Source: Klebsiella pneumoniae (lineage in GTDB: Bacteria > Pseudomonadota > Gammaproteobacteria > Pseudomonadales > Azotimanducaceae). From it: a DNA stretch of 11,163 bases. The position numbers were made by a program, and so were the translations under genes. The first letter of the stretch is position 1, and every line of letters begins with the position of its first letter. Shown here one piece after another: positions 6,226 through 11,163 of this stretch. The notes under the pieces are model-generated. The model ran no database searches. It was not told where the DNA came from and worked only from the letters and a program-made list of their open reading frames with translations. Location of the stretch: positions 1 through 11,163 of the forward strand of contig CAMDVY010000047.1 of the NCBI GenBank assembly GCA_945878745.1, read 5' to 3'.

Positions 6226-7016
6226 CCACCATCGCCGGCTGGACGCAGCAGCACGGCGACCTGCCCCGCCTGGATCTTGAAGTGTTGCTCATGGACGCAC
6301 TCGACAAAAATCGCGCATACCTGATCGCGCATCCCGAACTCGTGATCGACAACGCATCCCAGGAGCGCCTTCAGGCAGCTGTTATCCGACTTCGCGCCGG
6401 CGAACCGATTGCCTACATTCGTGGTTGGAAGGAATTCTACGGGTTGCAGTTTGAAGTATCACAGGCAGTTCTCGTTCCCCGACCAGAAACAGAGATGCTG
6501 GCAGAACTCGTCCTGCGAGAAGCAGAATCAAACTGGAGCGTACTCGACCTTGGCACAGGAAGCGGTGCAATCGCAGTGACGATTGCTCACACAAAACCAG
6601 CGCTTTCCGTCGTTGCAACCGACATCAGCCTTGATGCCCTGTGCATCGCCAGAAAAAACGCCATGCGTCTCGCACCACACGTACAGTTTTGTCACGGGGA
6701 CTGGTTCTCCGCAACCAGCCAAACGTTTGACATCGTCGTCAGCAATCCGCCGTACATCGGTGAGTCGGAGCCGGCACTCAAAGCCTTGATGGCGGAACCC
6801 AGAGGCGCCCTGGTCAGCGGCCGTGATGGTTTGACTGCGATCCGCAGCATACTGTCGACGGCAGGTGATCGATGCCGCCGCATGCTGCTTCTTGAACACG
6901 GTGCGACACAAGGCGAAGCGGTCCGCTCATTGTTTACCGCAGCCGGCTTTCGTGACGTGCGGACCGAGCGAGACCTCGCCGGGCTTGATCGCGTCACGTG
7001 GGGTCGTTTGTCTTGA
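6222..7016 (+). CDS. prmC: Release factor glutamine methyltransferase
   Basis: PrmC (HemK) transfers a methyl group from S-adenosylmethionine to the glutamine of the GGQ motif in RF1 and RF2, raising release efficiency. It has 264 residues against 277 in E. coli. An N-terminal helical release-factor-binding domain covers about 1-80, including LRAGEPIAYIRGWKEFYGL. The class I methyltransferase core follows: motif I DLGTGSG at 109-115, the acidic VATDIS at 131-136, and the glutamine-binding NPPY at 175-178. The EPRGAL and DGL stretches before the C-terminal strands are also typical. The start ATG overlaps the prfA stop as ATGA. A GAGGAGG element sits unusually close, with its last G two bases before the ATG, so coupling to prfA termination is likely. 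Enzyme and substrate lie side by side. Confidence 0.97.
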   Translation: MTTIAGWTQQHGDLPRLDLEVLLMDALDKNRAYLIAHPELVIDNASQERLQAAVIRLRAGEPIAYIRGWKEFYGLQFEVSQAVLVPRPETEMLAELVLREAESNWSVLDLGTGSGAIAVTIAHTKPALSVVATDISLDALCIARKNAMRLAPHVQFCHGDWFSATSQTFDIVVSNPPYIGESEPALKALMAEPRGALVSGRDGLTAIRSILSTAGDRCRRMLLLEHGATQGEAVRSLFTAAGFRDVRTERDLAGLDRVTWGRLS

Positions 7017-7756
7017 ACGACGAAGAGCTGCTGCGTTACAGCCGCCAGATCATGCTGCCGGAGGTGGATATTGCAGGCCAGGAAAAGCTGCGTTCCGCCC
7101 ACGTCGCCATCGTCGGGCTTGGTGGACTGGGCTCTCCGGCCGCGCTCTATCTTGCGGCCGCAGGCATTGGCACCCTGACGCTGGTTGATTTTGACACCGT
7201 GGATACTTCGAACCTGCAGCGCCAGATCGTTCATCGGGACTCAAACGTCGGTCAACTGAAGGTGGAGTCAGCGCGAACGACGCTGCTGGAGCTGAATCCC
7301 TGGCTCGTGATTCATACCATCAGCCGAGTACTCGATGAAGACGACCTGCAAGATCTGGCTGAACAAGTCGACGTCATTCTCGACGCAACCGACAACTTCC
7401 TCGTCCGGTACGCCATGAACAGCGCCAGCATAAAGGCGCGCAAGCCACTGGTATCCGCTGCCGCAATTCGCTTCGAAGCGCAGCTGACTACGTTCGACCC
7501 TCGCCGCGCCGACTCTCCTTGTTACGCCTGTCTTTATCCCGAAGCCAGCGCGACTGACCAGACCTGTTCAGAGAACGGCGTCATCGCACCCCTGGTTGGC
7601 ATCGTTGGCGCCTTCCAGGCCTTGGAAGTGATCAAATTGCTGGCGGGTATTGGCGAAACGCTCGTCGGTCGGCTGCTGTTTTTCGATGCCAAGTACGCCG
7701 AGTGGCGTGAATTCAAGCTGAGCAAGGCGCCGAACTGTCCATCCTGTGGAGGCTGA
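7013..7756 (+). CDS. moeB: MoeB/ThiF-family sulfur-carrier adenylyltransferase
   Basis: This is an E1-like enzyme that adenylates the C-terminal glycine of a ubiquitin-like sulfur carrier, MoaD for molybdopterin synthesis (MoeB) or ThiS for thiamine (ThiF). In TTG-start numbering (247 residues) it shows LLRYSRQI, the nucleotide loop GLGGLG at 35-40, DFDTVDTSNLQRQIVH, the key aspartate in DATDN (Asp127), and zinc-binding pairs CYAC (170-173) and CPSC (242-245). Cys185 in TCSENGV corresponds to the cysteine of the E1 fold. There is no C-terminal rhodanese domain. The place after prmC and the similarity to MoeB favour moeB, but ThiF activity cannot be excluded. Two starts are possible: TTG at 7013, overlapping the prmC stop as TTGA with GGGG nine bases upstream, or GTG at 6998 adding MGSFV. 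The 3' end overlaps lipB by 44 bp on the opposite strand. Confidence 0.93.
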   Translation: MNDEELLRYSRQIMLPEVDIAGQEKLRSAHVAIVGLGGLGSPAALYLAAAGIGTLTLVDFDTVDTSNLQRQIVHRDSNVGQLKVESARTTLLELNPWLVIHTISRVLDEDDLQDLAEQVDVILDATDNFLVRYAMNSASIKARKPLVSAAAIRFEAQLTTFDPRRADSPCYACLYPEASATDQTCSENGVIAPLVGIVGAFQALEVIKLLAGIGETLVGRLLFFDAKYAEWREFKLSKAPNCPSCGG

Positions 7757-8363
7757 GGCCATACACTGCGAGCAGATGGCCGAGCAATTTCGCTTTTACT
7801 TCTTCGATCTGAATACCCGGAACGAACATCTGCATATCCGTGACCTGCATGCCAGTCATGCCACAGGGGTTTATACGATCGAATGGCATCAGATCCATCG
7901 CCACATTCAATGCCAGGCCATGGTAGCTGCAACCCCGACGCACCCTGAGCCCAAGTGACGCAATCTTGGTGCCGTGAATGTAGACCCCTGGTGCATCGGG
8001 CCGCGGCGCGCCTTCAAGCCCATAGTCTGCCAGGGTACGCACGCAGGATTCTTCGATGCCTGAAACAAGCCCGCGGACGGAAATCCCCAGTCTATGCAGA
8101 TCAAGCATGAGGTAGCCGGTAATCTGCCCTGGTCCGTGGTAGGTGACCTGTCCCCCGCGATCAGACTGCACGATGGGGATGTCTCCCGCAGCCAGAACAT
8201 GTTCAGCCTTGCCGGCCTGACCTTGAGTAAACACCGGATCGTGCTCTGTGAACCAGATTTCATCCGGCGTTTCGGCGGTACGAGCGGATGTAAAGCTTCG
8301 CATCGCTTCAAATGTCGTCGCATAGGCTGTTCGCCCAAGATCGCGAAAGATGGTTTTCTGCAT
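7713..8363 (-). CDS. lipB: Octanoyl-ACP:protein N-octanoyltransferase
   Basis: LipB moves the octanoyl group from acyl carrier protein to a lysine of lipoyl domains (pyruvate and 2-oxoglutarate dehydrogenases, glycine cleavage H protein), the first step of lipoate assembly. It has 216 residues against 213 in E. coli. Visible are FTQGQAGKAEH, RGGQVTYHGPGQ at 69-80, the catalytic lysine in GTKIASLG (Lys133), SYHGLALNV, and the acyl-thioester cysteine in INPCGMTGMQVT (Cys167). Those two residues form the known Cys/Lys dyad. The ATG at 8363 has AAGGAG six bases upstream. ybeD precedes it by 42 bp. lipA, which normally follows and inserts the sulfurs, is not in this window: lipB instead runs tail-to-tail into moeB, its last 44 bp lying inside the end of that gene. 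Confidence 0.97.
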   Translation of the reverse strand: MQKTIFRDLGRTAYATTFEAMRSFTSARTAETPDEIWFTEHDPVFTQGQAGKAEHVLAAGDIPIVQSDRGGQVTYHGPGQITGYLMLDLHRLGISVRGLVSGIEESCVRTLADYGLEGAPRPDAPGVYIHGTKIASLGLRVRRGCSYHGLALNVAMDLMPFDRINPCGMTGMQVTDMQMFVPGIQIEEVKAKLLGHLLAVYGLSLHRMDSSAPCSA

Positions 8364-8405
8364 GTCGAACTCCTTCCCTTCGCTTTCGCGCCTCTCAGCA
8401 ACCTG

Positions 8406-8669
8406 CTAAAGCACCAGTTTGACGTTCGGAATCTTTAGCAAATCCTTGTGCAGTGCCTTCAATTGAAGTTCTCCGGTGGCAATCAAGGTGACCGCCACAC
8501 TGATGTAACGACCATGACTCGATCGGCGCAAGCCGATTTCGTCCGGGCTGACCCCTTCCGCATGCTGACGCACCACTTCGAGCACGCGCCGTGCAAAATC
8601 ATCGCCATCAATCCCGATGATGCGGATCGGATAGCTGCATGGAAACTCGATCGTCGGGCTGTCACTCAT
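8406..8669 (-). CDS. ybeD: YbeD family protein (DUF493), lipoate-locus companion
   Basis: This small protein has 87 residues, the same as E. coli YbeD, and belongs to DUF493/PF04359. The fold resembles the ACT-like regulatory domain, but no biochemical role is settled. Typical stretches are IEFPCSYPIRIIG near the start, FARRVLEVVRQH, and S-S-H-G-R-Y-I-S-V-A-V-T in the middle, ending in a hydrophobic strand (IPNVKLVL). The ATG at 8669 overlaps the dacA stop in the eight bases ATGAGTGA, and no good Shine-Dalgarno is seen, so translation is probably coupled to dacA. The frame is open to 8702, but those 11 residues are not family-like. The dacA-ybeD-lipB order is conserved in gammaproteobacteria, which supports the call. 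Whether it regulates lipoylation is unknown. Confidence 0.93.
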   Translation of the reverse strand: MSDSPTIEFPCSYPIRIIGIDGDDFARRVLEVVRQHAEGVSPDEIGLRRSSHGRYISVAVTLIATGELQLKALHKDLLKIPNVKLVL

Positions 8670-9819
8670 CGCCAAACAGTTCGTGGAAAAAGAGATACAC
8701 AAAGTCGATGAAGCGCGAAAAGAAACCGGATTCGGCTACTGCAGTCAATGCCACAAGCGGCGCCTCGTACACTTTCTCACCTTCCAGAGTAACCCTGAGT
8801 GTGCCTACTTCCGCGCCAAGCGCATACGGCGCTTCAAGGATCTTCGGCACTTCAAGCTCAACCTTCAAATCATCATAGTGGCCACGTGCAAACGTAACCA
8901 GCGCAGGCCTGGCAAGTCCCAGGTCGATCGTTTCTTCGTCCCCATAGAACACTTCGGACTGCTTCAGCACAACATCCGCAGCGTATAGCTCACGACTTTC
9001 GAAATGTCTGAATCCATAGGACAACAGCTTCTGGCTCTCCTGCATCCGCGCATCATCACTGGCGGTGCCCATCACTACGGAGATCAGTCGCATCCCATCA
9101 CGCACCGCACTGGCAACCAGGCAGAAACCTGCCTCTTCGGTATGTCCGGTCTTGACCCCGTCCACAGTCCGGTCGTGCCAGAGAAGACGATTTCGATTCA
9201 TCTGGTCAATGTTGTTGAAACGAAAGCTCCGTTCCGAGTAGATCGCATAAGAATTCGGATGCTCGTTGATCATCGCCTTGCTCAGCATCGCAAGGTCCCA
9301 GGCTGTAGTGACATGTCCCTCAGCCGGGAGACCTGTTGAGTTGACGTAATGCGTATCTTTCAAACCCAGTTTTTTTGCGTGCTGGTTCATCATGTCTGCA
9401 AAAGCGCTTTCGCTGCCGGCAATGTGCTCAGCAACGGCGACGGTTGCGTCATTGCCCGACTGGATGATTACCCCTTTGAGCAGGGCTTCCAGTGGCACCT
9501 GGGTACCCTCCTGCACAAACATACGCGACCCTTCGGTCTGCCACGCGTTCACGCTGATGTTTACCATGTCCGTCAGTTTGATACGTCCCGCGTCGATCTC
9601 ATCAGCGGCCACATACCCGGTCATGATCTTGGTCAGACTGGCCGGCGCCTGGGGATGATGTGACAGGTGTTCAACGAGTACTTTTTCGCTGGCAGCGTCG
9701 ACAAGCACATAGGAGGTTGCGGCAATCGCGGGAGGCTCAGGAATCGTGACATCAGCCGTAGCTGTCCCAGCCAACAGCGATACAAACAATGTCACAAACA
9801 CAAAATCAATACGTTTCAT
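8662..9819 (-). CDS. dacA: D-alanyl-D-alanine carboxypeptidase (PBP5/6 family)
   Basis: This low-molecular-weight penicillin-binding protein trims the terminal D-Ala from peptidoglycan pentapeptides at the periplasmic face of the inner membrane. It has 385 residues, near the 400 of E. coli PBP5/6. The signal peptide is residues 1-22 (MKRIDFVFVTLFVSLLAGTATA), with cleavage likely before Asp23. The active-site motifs are SLTK at 61-64 (acylated Ser61), SGN at 121-123 and KTGHT at 223-227. The beta-rich PBP5 C-terminal domain covers about 275-360, and an amphipathic membrane anchor GFFSRFIDFVYLFFHELFG is at 365-383. The ATG at 9819 is chosen because the signal peptide begins there. An ATG at 9927 overlaps the rlpA stop but would put 36 residues before the signal. 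It lies between rlpA (104 bp upstream) and ybeD. Confidence 0.97.
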   Translation of the reverse strand: MKRIDFVFVTLFVSLLAGTATADVTIPEPPAIAATSYVLVDAASEKVLVEHLSHHPQAPASLTKIMTGYVAADEIDAGRIKLTDMVNISVNAWQTEGSRMFVQEGTQVPLEALLKGVIIQSGNDATVAVAEHIAGSESAFADMMNQHAKKLGLKDTHYVNSTGLPAEGHVTTAWDLAMLSKAMINEHPNSYAIYSERSFRFNNIDQMNRNRLLWHDRTVDGVKTGHTEEAGFCLVASAVRDGMRLISVVMGTASDDARMQESQKLLSYGFRHFESRELYAADVVLKQSEVFYGDEETIDLGLARPALVTFARGHYDDLKVELEVPKILEAPYALGAEVGTLRVTLEGEKVYEAPLVALTAVAESGFFSRFIDFVYLFFHELFGDE

Positions 9820-9923
9820 CACCAGTAATCCAGTCTCGGTAGTAGCCACATGCGGCGATCTTGCGGAATCAGCGAACGATTCGGCTGTCGGGCATTCCCT
9901 GGAGCATCGATGGATCGCACGAC

Positions 9924-10721
9924 TCATGCACCCTCCAGAACAATCGGTGTCCCAAGGTGATAGCGCGCAAACAACGCCTTCAGTTTTTCGACCGCAGCCT
10001 CCCCTGTGACAGGGCCGATGCGCACTCTGTACAGATGATCGTCCGGAGTTTGTATCACGCTTACAGGATGATCGATCAACCCTTTGAGCTGCGTGTGCAG
10101 AGCATCGGCGCTCGCCAGCTGCGCAAAGGCACCTGCCTGCAAGGTATAGGATCGTCCGGTGTCCACGGGTTCAAAAGTTATGGTCTCAACACGCACGTTG
10201 GCAGTGCCAGCGCCGTGATAACCCAATTTTACGGCTGCTGCATAAGAGAGGTCGATGATCCGATCATCATGGAATGGGCCACGATCATTGATCCGAACGA
10301 TGGTGCGTCGTCCATTGTCGAGATTGATCACCGTGGCATAGGTCGGGATCGGCAGTGTCTTGTGGGCTGCCGTCAACGCCAGCATGTCATAAGCTTCTCC
10401 TGACGATGTCCGTCGTCCATGAAACTTGGTGCCATACCACGAAGCGAGCCCGGACTCAGCGTAGCCAGCGGCAGAGTTCATAACGAAGTATGTTCTCCCG
10501 GCAACGGTATAGCTGGTCGGATTACCGTACTTGCTGCGCGGTTCCGGCTTCGGGACTGGATCGGGCAGATTGGCCAGATCCTGCGGGGCGTCTCGTGGTG
10601 CGCCATCTTTCAACACAGGTGTCGTGCCGACCCGTGGCGGGGTTCCGCCGGTTGTGCTGCAGCCAACCAGCAATAACCCGCAAACCAGATGAATCAGGCC
10701 CTTCTCAATAAATCTCCACAT
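9924..10721 (-). CDS. rlpA: Septal lytic transglycosylase lipoprotein RlpA
   Basis: RlpA is an outer-membrane lipoprotein that cleaves glycan strands lacking stem peptides at the septum. It has 265 residues from the ATG at 10721: signal and lipobox LVGC with Cys21, a Pro-rich linker to about residue 65, a double-psi beta-barrel domain (about 87-180, with SGLASWYGTKFHGRRTSSGE, AAHKTLP and INDRGPF), and a C-terminal SPOR domain (about 190-262, SYTLQAGAFA, YRVRIGPV) that binds denuded septal peptidoglycan. Glu109, Asp112, His120 and Asp146 keep the spacing of the residues reported as catalytic in Pseudomonas aeruginosa RlpA (120, 123, 131, 157), so activity is expected. A GTG at 10727 sharing its G with the mltB stop (TAGTG) is an alternative start adding two residues. 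It lies directly after mltB and before dacA. Confidence 0.96.
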   Translation of the reverse strand: MWRFIEKGLIHLVCGLLLVGCSTTGGTPPRVGTTPVLKDGAPRDAPQDLANLPDPVPKPEPRSKYGNPTSYTVAGRTYFVMNSAAGYAESGLASWYGTKFHGRRTSSGEAYDMLALTAAHKTLPIPTYATVINLDNGRRTIVRINDRGPFHDDRIIDLSYAAAVKLGYHGAGTANVRVETITFEPVDTGRSYTLQAGAFAQLASADALHTQLKGLIDHPVSVIQTPDDHLYRVRIGPVTGEAAVEKLKALFARYHLGTPIVLEGA

Positions 10722-10726
10722 GGGCA

Positions 10727-11163
10727 CTACGGTTTACCTGGCACGCTAGAGTTGAGATAGGCAACTCTGATGGACTGCGCCAACTCGTGAACAGCTCGTG
10801 CATACATGATGCTGTGGTTGTATCGCGTGATGGCATAGAAATCGTTGAAACCGATAGCGATCTTCTGCCCGTCCTCGAACTGAAAACCGTGAATGGCGAC
10901 AGGGGTGCTGTCGGGCAATTCCGTTTCGATGGTCACGCCGGATTTGCGCAGATCGCCCAGTGTACTGGTCGACGCAAGCTCGGCTGCCGACTGTGCCTGC
11001 AACGCCCCTGAAGCAGCTCCGAGATCGATGAGCACGGGATCCTTGCCCGTCCAGCGATGTTCGGCAAAGTAGTTCGCGACACTGCCAACCGCATCGGTGG
11101 TGTTATCCCAGATATCGCGTTGCCCATCGCCATCGAAATCAACCGCATAGTGTCGGTAACTCG
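10727..11163 (-). CDS. mltB: Membrane-bound lytic murein transglycosylase B, C-terminal part
   Basis: The 5' end lies outside the window; 145 codons are visible and the frame is open to the edge. The visible part reads RHYAVDFDGDGQRDIWDNTT then DAVGSVANYFAEH, typical of MltB/SltB-family enzymes, and the stretch GFNDFYAITRYNHSIMYARA near the end is the family's closing motif. MltB cleaves the MurNAc-GlcNAc bond with formation of 1,6-anhydroMurNAc. The catalytic glutamate and any lipobox would lie upstream of the window, so activity and lipidation cannot be judged. Its TAG stop shares a base with a possible rlpA GTG, showing tight mltB-rlpA coupling, as commonly seen in the mltB-rlpA-dacA cluster. 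Confidence 0.93.
   Translation of the reverse strand, partial: SYRHYAVDFDGDGQRDIWDNTTDAVGSVANYFAEHRWTGKDPVLIDLGAASGALQAQSAAELASTSTLGDLRKSGVTIETELPDSTPVAIHGFQFEDGQKIAIGFNDFYAITRYNHSIMYARAVHELAQSIRVAYLNSSVPGKP

Noticed and set aside
6692..7234. Minus-strand open frame of 180 codons across the prmC/moeB junction
   Set aside because: Both sense genes are intact and conserved there; the antisense protein shows no domain features.
9820..9927. Longer DacA beginning at the ATG overlapping the rlpA stop
   Set aside because: It would place 36 hydrophilic residues before a standard signal peptide, which would not suit Sec export.
10727..11035. A stand-alone 102-codon gene starting at GTG 11035
   Set aside because: The frame continues upstream to the window edge with clear MltB sequence, so it is the end of mltB.
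1..11163. CRISPR array, insertion sequence, prophage, toxin-antitoxin or defence genes
   Set aside because: No spaced direct repeats, terminal inverted repeats, transposase or phage motifs are seen; nearly every base is taken by conserved housekeeping genes.

Overview
This window reads as chromosomal housekeeping DNA from a gammaproteobacterium (a betaproteobacterium is less likely). The markers are lolB (outer-membrane lipoprotein insertion), the divergent lolB/hemA arrangement, the hemA-prfA-prmC-moeB run, and the mltB-rlpA-dacA-ybeD-lipB run. Coding density is very high, the DNA is moderately GC-rich by eye, and I see no insertion sequence, phage gene, CRISPR array or rRNA. I cannot name the genus.

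Layout. (1) Positions 1-3836, minus strand, read right to left: lolB, a sigma70-like promoter, tRNA-Gln(UUG), rplY (long CTC-type L25), pth, ychF, then the start of a cyclase/kynurenine-formamidase-family gene cut by the window edge. (2) Positions 3879-7756, plus strand: hemA, prfA, prmC, moeB, nearly without gaps (4-nt gap, ATGA overlap, TTGA overlap). (3) Positions 7713-11163, minus strand, read right to left: mltB (5' part outside the window), rlpA, dacA, ybeD, lipB. lipB and moeB converge and their coding ends overlap by 44 bp.

How the genes fit together. Block 1 is translation support: a glutamine tRNA, a 5S-rRNA-binding ribosomal protein, peptidyl-tRNA hydrolase and a ribosome-associated ATPase. 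Block 2 starts tetrapyrrole synthesis (HemA), makes release factor 1 and the enzyme that methylates its GGQ glutamine, and ends with a sulfur-carrier adenylyltransferase. Block 3 is peptidoglycan cleavage and trimming (MltB, RlpA, DacA) followed by lipoate attachment (YbeD, LipB).

No previously undescribed system is evident. The points worth a second look are small-scale. ispE and prs are missing from their usual places between lolB and rplY, so a tRNA gene appears to head a ribosomal-protein operon. The rplY leader is structured, with two mutually exclusive helices next to the Shine-Dalgarno. An in-frame 12-bp tandem repeat lies in the lolB tail. The tRNA T-stem has a U-U mismatch. RF1 carries a PLT tripeptide, Pth has a Val at a usually Met position, and two conserved gene neighbourhoods are fused tail to tail with lipA absent.
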